Below are positions 54,001 to 64,000 of a DNA stretch of 64,000 nucleotides, in pieces (within the stretch, counting starts at the first letter, position 1; each line of letters starts with the position of its first letter). Source of the stretch: Escarpia spicata (Eukaryota; Annelida; Polychaeta; Sabellida; Siboglinidae); contig OZ023205.1 of assembly GCA_963995525.1 (NCBI GenBank), positions 46,330,704 to 46,394,703 on the forward strand, written 5' to 3'. The translations under genes and the position numbers were made by a program. Below the pieces are notes generated by a model. That model did not search any database. It saw only the letters and a program-made list of their open reading frames with translations, and had not been told where the DNA came from.

Positions 54001-57000
54001 TGACTCTAGACTGTCCTTGTGTTGTATCAATGAGCTGCTGGAGATCATGACTCTAGACTGTCCTTGTGGTGTGTCTCAGATGAGCTTCTGGAGATCATGA
54101 CTCTAGACTGTCCTTGTGTTGTCTCAATGAGCTGCTGGAGATCATGACTCTAGACTGTCCTTGTGTTGTCTCAGATGAGCTGCTGGAGATCATGACTCTA
54201 GACTGTCCTTGTGTTGTCTCAATGAGCTTCTGGAGATAATGACTCTAGACTGTCCTTGTGTTGTCTCAGTGAGCTTCTGGAGATAATGACTCTAGACTGT
54301 CCTTGTGTTGTCTCAATGAGCTTCTGGAGATAATGACTCTAGACTGTCCTTGTGGTGTGTCTCATATGAGCTGCTGGAGATCATGACTCTAGACTGTCCT
54401 TGTGTTGTATCAATGAGCTGCTGGAGATCATGACTCTAGACTGTCCTTGTGGTGTGTCTCAGATGAGCTTCTGGAGATCATGACTCTAGACTGTCCTTGT
54501 GTTGTCTCAATGAGCTGCTGGAGATCATGACTCTAGACTGTCCTTGTGTTGTCTCAGATGAGCTGCTGGAGATCATGACTCTAGACTGTCCTTGTGTTGT
54601 CTCAATGAGCTTCTGGAGATAATGACTCTAGACTGTCCTTGTGTTGTCTCAGTGAGCTTCTGGAGATCATGACTCTAGACTGTCCTTGTGGTGTGTCTCA
54701 ATGAGCTTCTGGAGATCATGACTCTAGACTGTCCTTGTGGTGTGTCTCAGATGAGCTGCTGGAGATCATGATTCTAGACTGTCCTCCAGACTACTCCACA
54801 CACTTCTACACCAGCTACCTGAAGCTGCTTCTTAGCGTCTTCCATAGCGTTTGTCGCAACCTCAGCGAACTGCGCCATCTGGTGAGTAATGTTTCATAAC
54901 CTCTGCAAACCGTGTCATCTGGTGAGAGGCATGTTGCAATCTCTGAGAACTGCGTCATCTGGTGAATTTTCTATCACAATATCAGTGAATTGATCGATCC
55001 AGTAGATGTTTGCCTACAACAGAATCAAAATTATGCACGTGGCCGCCATCAAGCTTTGCCTCCCAACAGTGTTTACATCAAAAATTCAAAATATATATGT
55101 ACGCATTACATTAGTGGTGGGGAATGACACCCACTAAATAAACGCATACAGTTCTTGCTTGAACAAATTTATGTTTTTGTTGTAAAGAAAACATTTGTAG
55201 CCAGAATTTCAACAGAATATATGATATCCAAATGTTCCACATGCTTGATGGATTGAGTAGCCTATCACAACTTCTGTGGATAATCCAGTCTAGTGAGTAG
55301 TGTCATAATCACAGGACACTGACACCTGGAGGGTAGTTATGTATCTTTGTAATTTTGTACATCTGTCTGTAGTGACCGTAGGTTAAAACTAATCATTTAG
55401 ATAAAATTTCTGCACGTAGCACAAACTCAGGTTTTTACAGTATGCAATGTTTAAAAAAAATTGATATTTTATTAAGTTTTCCATGTTTATAATCACACCT
55501 GATGCTTAGTTAGTAAATATGTAAACAATTACACCCTGTGCAATTTCTAAGAAGATTGTAGAAGAAATAATAGATGTTTTCCAGCCATCCTACTTAATTA
55601 AGCCTATTGTTGAATATTTATTGTTTCAGGCATGGCTCAACTTTGACAAATACATAGAACCAATTAAGAAAGGGGAAGGTGAGTTACTTCTACTCTACTA
55701 TGTTACTTGTTTACTCAACCATGTTATCTACTCCACAACATTACTCATTTACTCTATGTCTACTCCACCTATCGTATTTATCTACTCCCTATGATATCCA
55801 TCTACTCCTCTGTATTACTCATCTACTCCAATATGTTCTAATGTTTCCGCTGTGTTACTCATCTACTCCATTGTGTTATTCATTTACTCAACTGTGTTAC
55901 TCATCTACTCCACTGTGTTACTAATCTACTCCAGTGTGTTACTCATCTACTCCACTGTGCTACTCATCTACTCCACTGTGCTACTCCTTACATTAATGAT
56001 GTAAAGAACCATTCTGTGTGTGCCTTGTTTCCGTAGCTAATGAGCATTAATTTAACTAACTGCATCTAATGCAAAAAAATATGTTGTTTGACTGATTGAT
56101 AATAGTAATATTTTGTTCTTTTAAGGCCAGACACCCCAGGTGAAATGGTGTTTTTTGACAAAAAATACTGAAAATGGTTTTCTGCCAGATTATTATACCT
56201 TTGTATGCATACTATCAATAAAGTTAACTTCTATGACAATTACATACCTCTAAGTGAGTTTTAATCATGGATCAAGCATGTCGATATCATGTAATGAAAT
56301 CCATTATGCAATCTTTGACAGCCATTTTCTCAAAAAAAAATTCTTCAAATTTCTGCATTTGGAAACAGGATATCTCTTGGAATAATTATGCTATGTAAAT
56401 AAAGTTTTCAGTGTTGCATTCAGCATATTCTGCTGTGTGCAATAAGCAGACACTTTTTTTAAATCATGAATAGTTTGAAAGATATAGCCATATTTGTTGC
56501 AAAAAACTAGATTTTGTTCGTATTTTACCAACAGATTATTTAAAAAATAAAAACACAAAATAGACTCTATAGAGAACATGGATTTGCAAGAAGTATACCT
56601 ATATATGGATTCAATAAAAAATGGCAGTCTTTCCAAATTTGCCAATATTTGCTCAAAATGGCGGCCATTTTGTTACCTTGGTAACGGGGGTCTGGCTTAA
56701 AAAAGTTCAATATATTTTACTCAGTAAGACCCATTTCATGCATTGGGCAGAACAAATTGAACTGTTTGCACAAATTAAAAAATAATCCTATCTACCTGCC
56801 GTGTCTGGCCTTAAATTACTTGTAATCAAAGTATTTGTCAAGTAAAATGCATTCTCGTGTTTCATTTTGTTTTTGAAACCTATTCCAAATGATAAGACAT
56901 TTGACAATATTCCATCAGAAATGGGTCCAAATATTGTTATGAGTTGTGTGATTTGTGAAGGTCAATGTTTGTCCTGGTTGTCATGGCAGCCAGCATAGAA

Positions 57001-60000
57001 GACAACAGGAAGTTGTGGAGAAATGTTGAGCCTCACTTACGAAGAGCTCTACGCACAGTCTACCTTAGAGAAGTTTCCAGGTACATTTCCAACAGTAATT
57101 AAGAAACAGCATTTGTAAGGTGAAACCTCATAATTCAATAGATTCAGCAATCCACTTTTCCTTTTCTACCTTTTTTCTCTACAACTTTGATAATTTTTCC
57201 TGTATGAGTAGTTTCTCTGACATGTAGGGCGGGGCAAGTCATTGGAGGGTCTTGAAAGTAATCAGCAGCAGTTTGAATGCTATTCTTTTGGACAGGCAGT
57301 CAATGCAGAGATTATAGAACTGGTGTTGCCATGCTGTGTCTGTGTGATGTGTTCCAGCGCTCAGTGGGAAAGACTACAGCAGACAGAAGAGTCTCTGTGT
57401 CCTAAGGCAACAGACAAGGCATTACAAGGTGACGTAATTCCCTCAACAGCTCACTGCATAACAAATCTTCACTTTTTACCAATTTGATATATGTTATAGA
57501 AAACTATCATATATTTATTCAAATCTTTTTATTTGAATACATAAAAAAAAAATTTAGATTGTCAATTAACATTATATTACTACATGACTGTAGTAATATA
57601 ATGTTTCCTGCTGTGTGTTGTAAATTTAGAATCTCGTTGGCTGATTATTGGCTATTGACTGGCACTGTCTTTCCCACGGTGATGCTCTACAAATGTAAAC
57701 ACTTGGGCATGACTGGCCATGCATGCACTTTGACAGCTGTAATTAACACAATGTAACTTATTGGATGTTGCAAAAGTATATCTACATATTTTGGTGATTA
57801 AATTAGTAACCTCATGGATTCCCAGGCACCTGGAGATCACCTGGGCTTGTCACTGTATGTTACTCAATGGGCGAGTGTTAGCTGGTACACACTACCATAC
57901 CCTGCCAAACAGGTGGATGGTGATCAAGGGCGACCCTCGGAAGGGCATCAAGACATCGAGGATCACCATTTTTGACACTGTGGAGTCGACAAGGCAATCC
58001 TTCCAGTGACATATTGTGTGCACCAAAAGATGTGGATGACAGGCGTGCTGTTGTCTAGGTGGCTGCAGCAAATAAACAGCAATGTTAAATCGCAACAACG
58101 CAACATCCTGATGTTTATTGACAACTGCAGGGTGCACCCCAACGTGAAGTTGTCGGATGTTAGCCTTGTGTTCCTGCCTCCAAACACCATATAACGTCTC
58201 CAGCCCTGTGATGCTGGCATCATTGCGACGCTCAAGGCACATTACAGACAGTGGCTCGTGGGTCACGTTCTAGCAGGAATGGACTCTGACAACACTGTGA
58301 CAGAGTTGAGCAAGTGGGTTGACATCATGGACGTCATCGACTGGCTGTGGCTGGCTTGGTGCAGTGTCACTGCAAGAACCATCGCCAAGTGTTTACCCGG
58401 TGTGGGATGGCTGAGGAAATGGTGGTTGATCCTCTGGAACACTCGGGTGGCGACTGTGACCCTCTGCTGGGTGATGTATCATGGGAGACCTACGTTGCCA
58501 TGGATGATGTCACACTGACGACGTGTACTGCTGGTGATGTCTGGGAGGCAGCGATTGTGTCGAAGGCAATGTGGAGGAAGAAGAAGACAACAGAGCAGAC
58601 AACGAGCCAGAGACATGTCCTCTCATCATCTCAAGAGATGTGGTGCATCAAATAATTGAGCTTTGTGCAGAGTGCAAATGATACACGAATGTCGGAGGCA
58701 GCATCCACAGTTCAAGACTTGCTGCTGGGACACTGTATTGACAGAACAGAAGGCCATCACAAACTTCTTCAGGCCGCAGTGAACTGTCATATGTTGTGGT
58801 GTTGCTGATGTTTATTGCTTTCTGGTGCTGACAGTCAACTCATGTCATATTGTTTGTTTTTATGATTGTGGTGGTACTGTTGAATTTTATCTAGTGATCT
58901 GGTGTTGTAAAAATATTAAATTTTGTGTAACTGTTAAGGCAGGCACTACTATTTCTTAATGTGAAGGACCTCTGTAAACGTGTATGTGCGTGCATGCATG
59001 TGTAGGAAACCTCTGTGTATGTAGGTGTGTCATCCTGGGTCAACATGGAGTTGCCGTACTACTCCAAGTATCTGCTCATCGCTGCCTACATTGCGTCCTA
59101 CAACCCAGCCAAGTCAGACCGCAAGTTCTTTGCCAAGGTACACCAACTGCTGTGGTACAGCTCATTACTAACCAACGTATTGGTCTGTTTACATATCTGT
59201 AATTCATGTTAAGACTACATAATGATCAGGATCGGGCCAATTTAACAGCACATTGTGAAATATAGCAGATTGGCAGTCGCACTGTTGTTTCCCTGGTTAA
59301 GCCCTGATCAGGTGCAGACGTCAAATTGCAGCTAACCTGTGAGAACACTACTTCCTTATCCAACATACACCTGTACAGTGACCCTCACTATTAAGGTCAC
59401 CCTTGGGACTTGGCAAAAGTGACCTGAATAGCGAGGTGACCATATTAGCAGGACTAATTTATCTATACTTCACTGTATATGGGAATAATTGGGGACTATC
59501 ATAGGTTAACCTTAATTGCAAGGTGGTTGTATTATCGAAGTGACCATAAAGCAATGTTTTTGACTGTACATCAATATTTTTTCACTTGTTCACAAATCAA
59601 CAGAAATATTTCACTAGTCGGCTCCGTTGACCTTCTGAAAGGTCTGCATTTTCACTTACAGTTCAACCGTTTTTATAAAACTATCATCCCCTTTTCTCAA
59701 AATCCTGCATACGTTTGTACGGTGGCGTCAGTTATATTATCTGACCTGCATATTACAGGTTGTACCATTAAAACTGACCAGAATAGTACAATATGCAGTA
59801 AAAAAAATATCATCAGTGACGACAAGATGTAAATGTCTGTTGGCAGCACTCTGGCCGAGTGAACAAACGAGTGGAGATGAAGGCCCACAAGAAACTGGAA
59901 CAGGTTTGTGGCTTTGTAACCTTTATTGCTAATCTTAAACACTTCTCTTAATGAAAACAGTTCCATACCAGTTCATGAATGTGTACCTAATGCTTCTACA

Positions 60001-62823
60001 AGCTGACTTGTCTTTACTCAATAATTAACAAACCATTATAAAAAAATATGGCACTATTTTCAGACAAACAATAATTAAGAATTTATCAAAATTTACTTTG
60101 GCTATCTTCAGAAAAATAATTAACAAAGCATCAACATTTTATTTTGACTATTTTCAGACAAACATTAGCTAGATATTTGCCTAAATTTTATTTAGAATAT
60201 TTTCATTTGAACAATAATGAACAAGAAATGATCTGTGTTTCAGACCAACAACCAGTTGCTGGGGCCAAAGCCGTTTCCCCTTGATCGTCTCATGGCCATC
60301 TTCTACGTGATAGTGGAGGGCAAAGTGGCCCTGTCTGCCAACATCTACTCACAGGTCTGTTGATTCTCCTCTCTGTGCACAGCTCTCAGTCTGGCTGAGC
60401 TGTCGTGGCTATTTGTACTGTCTGTTTCCATATTGTTCACTCTTGAGATGGCTGACCTTTCTCTGTCACAAGTCCAATTTTTGTTGTTTTTAAGTTAGTC
60501 ATCTTGATTTTAGTCGGCCTCAACTAGGTTAAACGTTTACACTTCCACCATAAATTTTTGGCAGTCTCTTGCTGTGATGGTGACTTACAAATGTGTTTCT
60601 GTATGTGGCCGAGGTGGGGGACTGTATGTGGCCGGGGTGGGGAACTGTATGTTTCTGTATGTGGCCGAGGTGGGGGACTGTATGTTTCTTTATGTGGCCG
60701 AGGTGGGGGACTGTATGTTTCTGTATGTGGCCGAGGTGGGGGACTGTATGTTTCTGTATGTGGCCGAGGTGGGGAACTGTATGTTTCTGTATTTGGCCGA
60801 GGTGGGGGACTGTATGTTTCTGTATGTGGCCGAGGTGGGGGGACTGTATGTTTCTGTATGTGGCCGAGGTGGGGAACTGTATGTTTCTGTATGTGGCCGA
60901 GGTGGGGGACTGTATGTTTCTGTATGTGGCCGAGGTGGGGGACTGTATGTTTCTGTATGTGGCCGAGGTGGGGGACTGTATGTTTCTGTATTTGGCCGAG
61001 GTGGGGGACTATGTTTCTGTATGTGGCCAAGGTGGGGGACTGTATGTTTCTGTATGTGGCCAAGGTGGGGGACTGTATGTTTCTGTATGTGGTCGAGGTG
61101 GGGGACTGTATGTTTCTGTATGTGGCCGAGGTGGGGGACTGTATGTTTCTGTATGTGGCCGAGGTGGGGGACTGTATGTTTCTGTATGTGGCCGAGGTGG
61201 GGGACTGTATGTTTCTGTATGTGGCCGAGGTGGGGGACTGTATGTTTCTGTATGTGGCCGAGGTGGGGGACTGTATGTTTCTGTATGTGGCCGAGGTGGG
61301 GGACTGTATGTTTCTGTATTTGGCCGAGGTGGGGAACTGTATGTTTCTGTATGTGGTCGAGGTGGGGGACTGTATGTTTCTGTATGTGGCCGAGGTGGGG
61401 GACTGTATGTTTCTGTATGTGGCCGAGGTGGGGGACTGTATGTTTCTGTATTTGGCCGAGGTGGGGGACTGTATGTTTCTGTATGTGGCCGAGGTGGGGG
61501 ACTGTATGTTTCTGTATGTGGCCGAGGTGGGGGACTGTATGTTTCTGTATTTGGCCGAGGTGGGGAACTGTATGTTTCTGTATGTGGTCGAGGTGGGGGA
61601 CTGTATGTTTCTGTATGTGGCCGAGGTGGGGGACTGTATGTTTCTGTATGTGGTCGAGGTGGGGGACTGTATGTTTCTGTATGTGGTCGAGGTGGGGGAC
61701 TGTATGTTTCTGTATGTGGTCGAGGTGGGGGACTGTATGTTTCTGTATGTGGCCGAGGTGGGGGACTGTATGTTTCTGTATGTGGTCGAGGTGGGGGACT
61801 GTATGTTTCTGTATGTGGTCGAGGTGGGGGACTGTGGTACTGCTACTTTACTGTGGTCAAACACAGTACAAGCTGTCACTCAATAAATAGTCTTCAAACA
61901 AGTGTGGGAAACCGGTACGAGCCAGACTAAAAATTTCACATGGCTGAGGATGTAGTCCCTACATACAACAGTTGTTTCATGGGATATACGGCCTTTCAGC
62001 CACTGAAAACATTGTTAGTACCAGGGTAATAGAAGAGGTAGTCATGATGAAGTTACAAAGCCACGTTAACACCAGGATAATAAAACGGGGACAACATGAC
62101 GTCAGGATTCGTTCATGTCCCTGTTTGTGATATAATGCTTAAAATTCTACCTAGTTGCATGTGAGGCTTCTGAAAATTTAGGCCCTAGAAGTGTTAATAT
62201 TATATTATCATTATGTCTGTTTTTAAACAAAGCGCTTGTATTTTTTCATATACCTAATTAAACTTAATAGTTTCCTTTTTAATGTCTGTTTTTCATCTTT
62301 CTTGAGCCCAAAATAGTTATAATTAAAGGTTTGGAAATAAAACAAACTTTCTTGGCAAACACAGCATCCAACTCGAGAAGAACATTGTCCTTTACCCAGG
62401 TTATTCAATGTCAGGTGCTGAATATTGACAAGCTTGTTTAACATTTTGATGACCATGGCAGCAAGTGTAAGAGTACTATAGTTTTATTTTAATTATCTTT
62501 TCATGGAGAAAAAATACTATTTGTAAGCTTACAGAATGCATCATCGAAAACTATGATTATTACGGATTTGATAATACACTGTACTGGTTCAGATATCTGG
62601 TACTACAAATGATCTCACATGCAAGTTACTAATCATGTACGTTTTAAAACAGCTATGATGATTACAACTATTTAATTTTAAAATTAAAGGGATCCTCCAT
62701 TGTTTTGCAGATTAGTTCACTGGTGACGCTGGGTTTAATGATGCAGATCTCCAGCTCTGAACCACTCGATGCTCCCCGGTACAAGTGTCTCATCTCACTG
62801 CAGTTTGTCAAGTCTGTGGCCCG
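47973..62823 (+). CDS. ORC5: origin recognition complex subunit 5 (gene span, last exon missing)
   Basis: Thirteen exons: 47973-48068, 48651-48743, 50187-50390, 51559-51633, 52230-52344, 54751-54881, 55630-55678, 56990-57080, 57358-57428, 59025-59137, 59847-59903, 60244-60354, 62711-62823. All introns are GT-AG and phases join without a stop, giving 439 codons. Motifs known from vertebrate ORC5 follow in order: [11 protein letters not shown] (Walker A), [105 protein letters not shown]5 is an AAA+-like subunit of the nuclear complex that marks replication origins and loads MCM helicase. The C-terminal ~15 residues (family KYLYDF-type end) are not in the window. Confidence 0.95.
48651..48743 (+). 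CDS. ORC5: ORC5 exon 2 (Walker A)
   Basis: Acceptor ctctgtag, 31 codons, donor gtgagc. Holds [19 protein letters not shown], the nucleotide-binding loop. Confidence 0.93.
48850..50180. other. ORC5 intron 2, no other gene
   Basis: A+T-rich intronic DNA. Nothing coding recognised. Confidence 0.6.
50187..50390 (+). CDS. ORC5: ORC5 exon 3
   Basis: Acceptor gttttccag, 68 codons, donor gtgagc. Starts [20 protein letters not shown] and ends GETTYI. Confidence 0.93.
50501..50776. mobile_element. PIF/Harbinger-like MITE in ORC5 intron 3
   Basis: TGCTGGGCGTACACTGCTAA at the left and the near complement TTAGCTGTGTACGCCAAGCA at the right (about 34 bp of imperfect inverted repeat). TAA lies on both outer sides (50498-50500, 50777-50779), as expected for a TWA-targeting Harbinger element. 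Non-coding. Confidence 0.72.
51048..51272. repeat. 56-bp tandem repeat, four copies
   Basis: Unit contains GATGTTCTAATGTCAGTCCG and TGTAACCGGCCTACTACAGA. Intron 3. Confidence 0.92.
51559..51633 (+). CDS. ORC5: ORC5 exon 4 (Walker B region)
   Basis: Acceptor tttccacag, 25 codons, donor gtgagt. Reads [20 protein letters not shown] then RLQEL, the position of the Walker B Asp. Confidence 0.94.
51838..52220. repeat. ~23-bp degenerate minisatellite
   Basis: Variants of CTGTGTTCCATTGATCCAGT run up to ten bases before exon 5. Confidence 0.88.
52230..52344 (+). CDS. ORC5: ORC5 exon 5
   Basis: Acceptor tgttgtcag, 38 codons plus one base, donor gtaagt. Includes [19 protein letters not shown] and VIHFPDYTA. 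Confidence 0.93.
52484..52806. repeat. dispersed element, copy 1 (ORC5 intron 5)
   Basis: Closely matches 60588-60625 joined to 61830-62122: it starts ACAAATGTGTTTTTGTATGT, has one GTGGCTGAGATGGGGGAGTG unit, then TGGTCAAACACGG and continues to CATGACGTCAGGATTCGTTC. Non-coding; class unknown. Confidence 0.8.
53175..54750. repeat. 47-bp minisatellite derived from the ORC5 exon 6 acceptor
   Basis: About 33 tandem units of 47-50 bp, each holding a copy of the intron end plus the first ~34 nt of exon 6 (CTCAGATGAGCTGCTGGAGA, TCATGACTCTAGACTGTCCT). About six besides the true one keep the AG before ATGAG. Others have CAATGAG or CATATGAG. A higher-order period of about 383 bp (eight units) is visible between 53971 and 54354. 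Confidence 0.95.
54751..54881 (+). CDS. ORC5: ORC5 exon 6
   Basis: True acceptor gtgtctcag at the end of the minisatellite; 131 nt, donor gtgagt. Reads [20 protein letters not shown] then [18 protein letters not shown]. Only this last copy continues into CCTCCAGACTAC and stays open. Confidence 0.93.
55630..55678 (+). CDS. ORC5: ORC5 exon 7
   Basis: Acceptor ttgtttcag, 49 nt, donor gtgagt. Reads [16 protein letters not shown]. Confidence 0.92.
55680..55985. repeat. ~22-bp degenerate repeat
   Basis: Variants of GTTACTCATCTACTCCACTG directly after the exon 7 donor. Confidence 0.88.
56125..56810. mobile_element. piggyBac-like non-autonomous element (ORC5 intron 7)
   Basis: GGCCAGACACCCCAGGT at the left, ACCTGCCGTGTCTGGCC at the right, and TTAA directly outside on both sides (56121-56124, 56811-56814), the hallmark target of piggyBac. 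No transposase inside. Confidence 0.75.
56990..57080 (+). CDS. ORC5: ORC5 exon 8
   Basis: Acceptor catggcag, 91 nt, donor gtacat. Reads [20 protein letters not shown] then [10 protein letters not shown]. Confidence 0.93.
57358..57428 (+). CDS. ORC5: ORC5 exon 9
   Basis: Acceptor gtgttccag, 71 nt, donor gtgacg. Reads [20 protein letters not shown], matching the SSQWEKLQ-type segment of the family. Confidence 0.88.
57888..58690 (+). pseudogene. Tigger/pogo (DDE_1) transposase remnant in ORC5 intron 9
   Basis: Reads [19 protein letters not shown], then after a frame break [32 protein letters not shown] (second Asp-Asn), LVFLPPNTI, a stop, then [20 protein letters not shown] (third Asp) and [20 protein letters not shown]. 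This is the pogo/Tigger order. The DNA-binding half and first Asp are absent, so it is inactive. Confidence 0.85.
59025..59137 (+). CDS. ORC5: ORC5 exon 10
   Basis: Acceptor tgtatgtag, 113 nt, donor gtacac. Reads [20 protein letters not shown] then [18 protein letters not shown]; the winged-helix region starts here. A tag six codons upstream (TGTGTAG) is an alternative acceptor but gives the wrong phase. Confidence 0.92.
59847..59903 (+). CDS. ORC5: ORC5 exon 11
   Basis: Acceptor gttggcag, 57 nt, donor gtttgt. Reads [19 protein letters not shown], a basic linker. Confidence 0.88.
60244..60354 (+). CDS. ORC5: ORC5 exon 12
   Basis: Acceptor tgtttcag, 111 nt, donor gtctgt. Reads [20 protein letters not shown] then [17 protein letters not shown]. 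Confidence 0.94.
60588..62122. repeat. dispersed element, copy 2, with expanded internal unit (ORC5 intron 12)
   Basis: Same element as 52484-52806. The 33-bp unit, single in copy 1, is repeated about 38 times here before the common 3' part (61854-62122) resumes with TGGTCAAACACAG. Confidence 0.82.
60600..61836. repeat. 33-bp minisatellite, about 38 copies
   Basis: Unit is ACTGTATGTTTCTGTATGTG plus GCCGAGGTGGGGG. Because 33 is a multiple of three and no frame contains a stop, several frames on both strands are open for ~440 codons. These are not genes. Confidence 0.97.
62711..62823 (+). CDS. ORC5: ORC5 exon 13
   Basis: Acceptor ttttgcag, 113 nt, donor gtgtgt. Reads [20 protein letters not shown] then [18 protein letters not shown]. 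Ends two bases into the Arg codon; reading through the donor would add about ten residues and a TAA at about 62856. Confidence 0.92.
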
Positions 62824-62939
62824 GTGTGTACTACATCAGCCCACTGTACCCTAAGTACACCTGCCAACTCTCCCGCATTTTCTGGGAGTTTCCTGCACTC
62901 CCAGAAAAAGGATTGTATGTTGTAAAAAATGGGAGTAGT

Positions 62940-63290
62940 TAGTTTGAGGATAGTCTGAAGAGTTGGAGGTTCTTGTAGAGTCTCAAGGGGGGCAGTTGGA
63001 GGTTCTTGTAGAGTCTCAAGGGGGGCAGTTGGAGGTTCTTGTAGAGTCTCAAGGGGGCAGTTGGAAGTTCGTGTAGAGTCTCAAGGAGGGCAGTTGGAGG
63101 TTCTTGTAGAGTCTCAAGGGGGGCAGTTGGAGGTTCTTGTAGAGTCTCAAGGGGGGCAGTTGGAGGTTCTTGTAGAGTCTCAAGGAGGGCAGTTGGAGGT
63201 TTTTGTAGAGTCTCAAGGGGGGCAGTTGGAGGTTCTCGTAGAGTCTCAAGGGGGGCAGTTGGAGGTTCTTGTAGAGTCTCAAGGGGGTGC
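62940..63290. repeat. 33-bp minisatellite, about 10 copies
   Basis: Unit GGCAGTTGGAGGTTCTTGTA plus GAGTCTCAAGGGG. Located in the intron after ORC5 exon 13. Confidence 0.95.
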
Positions 63291-63299
63291 AATAGAAGG

Positions 63300-64000
63300 T
63301 ATTCATGGTCAAAATTTCAACTTCATCAGTTTTGCAACAACTGACATTTGGTATAATTTCCTGGTCACTGGTCACAATAAAAATAACAAATCCATTCTGG
63401 CAGGAAGTAAGCCTTGATTTGAAGCATATGATTGTTAATACAGATTTCTTGATGGCTCTTACAAAAAATCTTACCTATTGCTACTGAAACAAGTAAAATA
63501 TTAGTTTTTTGTCATGTGTGTATGTGTGCCAGTGAAATGGAAGTCAATAGTAATTAATATGTAGAAAAATTGACAAAAATAACTGACATGTGAACCGAAA
63601 TTGTATTTTCCAAATACTATAGAGGCATAGTTTGGATTGAAGAAAAGAAACAACAAATCTTGTTTCCTATGAACATTCACAATTGTTTCTTGCTTCTTTA
63701 AGGTAGCTGGGCCAGGTATCATGTCAGTTGATTTCTTTATTTTTTTCTTCATAGAACATTAGTAGATGTCAGTATGAACGTGTGTACTATTAAAAAACCA
63801 ATCCGTCCTTTAAAAACTAGTATTTTTAGTGTGTCTGTGGAAAGTCCCTTTTCAGATTCTTGGAAACTGACGATGTTTCCATAGTGACGATCACGTGTGC
63901 GTCAGCCCAGTTCAAACATAAATTCGTTCACCATGAATGCAGATCATGTAATCTGGTTATTCTCATGCCACTATGCTGTTGTATTATAATTACCTAAATG
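63300..64000. other. ORC5 intron 13 as far as the window end
   Basis: No sequence encoding the expected ORC5 C-terminus was found here on the plus strand. No other gene recognised. Confidence 0.5.

Noticed and set aside
60524..61930. Four overlapping open frames of 438-451 codons on both strands
   Set aside because: They are produced by a 33-bp stop-free tandem repeat; the periodic peptide has no independent support.
62824..62856. ORC5 ending by read-through of exon 13 (CVLHQPTVP then stop)
   Set aside because: The family ends with a conserved hydrophobic C-terminus and a good GT donor is present at 62824, so a further exon outside the window is more likely.

Overview
This is a window of an animal nuclear genome, not a bacterial one. 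Protein-coding genes are split into short exons with GT-AG introns, intergenic and intronic DNA is A+T-rich and full of microsatellites and minisatellites, and non-LTR retrotransposons, a BEL/Pao element and cut-and-paste DNA transposons are all present. The mix (RTE, PHD/2A CR1-like, BEL, Merlin, Tigger, piggyBac-like) suits a marine invertebrate such as a lophotrochozoan, possibly a bivalve mollusc. The species is an inference and cannot be fixed from this sequence.

Two host genes can be reconstructed, lying head to head. (1) On the minus strand a gene starts at 32307 and runs leftwards at least to 1246. A first coding exon (MAQPREIKLD...) splices in phase to an 89-codon death-domain exon (25987-26253). 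It then continues into at least eleven tiny, Glu/Lys/Gln-rich coiled-coil exons (12-25 codons). Nearly all begin and end in phase 1 and several are recent tandem duplicates, together with their introns. (2) On the plus strand ORC5 (origin recognition complex subunit 5) is present as 13 exons from 47973 to 62823. Only the last short exon is not found and presumably lies beyond the window. All splice phases agree and the Walker A motif is GHTATGKS.

Layout. 1-2700: small hAT-like MITE, one microexon, no other gene. 2699-8677: an old 5'-truncated RTE-type retrotransposon split by a younger full-length RTE with an uninterrupted EN-RT reading frame; both target-site duplications are readable. 8929-14671: a BEL/Pao LTR retrotransposon, broken by a frameshift, a stop, a deletion in integrase and a deletion in the 5' LTR. 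15.5-25.3 kb: the microexon array with interleaved microsatellites, RT pseudogenes and a 47-bp minisatellite. 26888-32080: a foldback element with about 1.5-kb terminal inverted repeats and a 6-bp duplication, holding a piece of Gypsy integrase. 32.5-39.2 kb: satellites with internal hairpins, TA, TC and GGGA arrays. 40319-43256: a Merlin DNA transposon with about 500-bp inverted repeats and an 8-bp duplication. 43.9-47.2 kb: a dead CR1-like element with a 2A-like motif and a PHD finger. 47.97-62.8 kb: ORC5, whose introns hold MITEs, a Tigger remnant and minisatellites.

The most unusual features are the ORC5 intron 5/exon 6 boundary, where the splice acceptor plus the start of exon 6 has been amplified about 34 times immediately upstream of the true exon, and the death-domain gene with its array of symmetric duplicated coiled-coil microexons.
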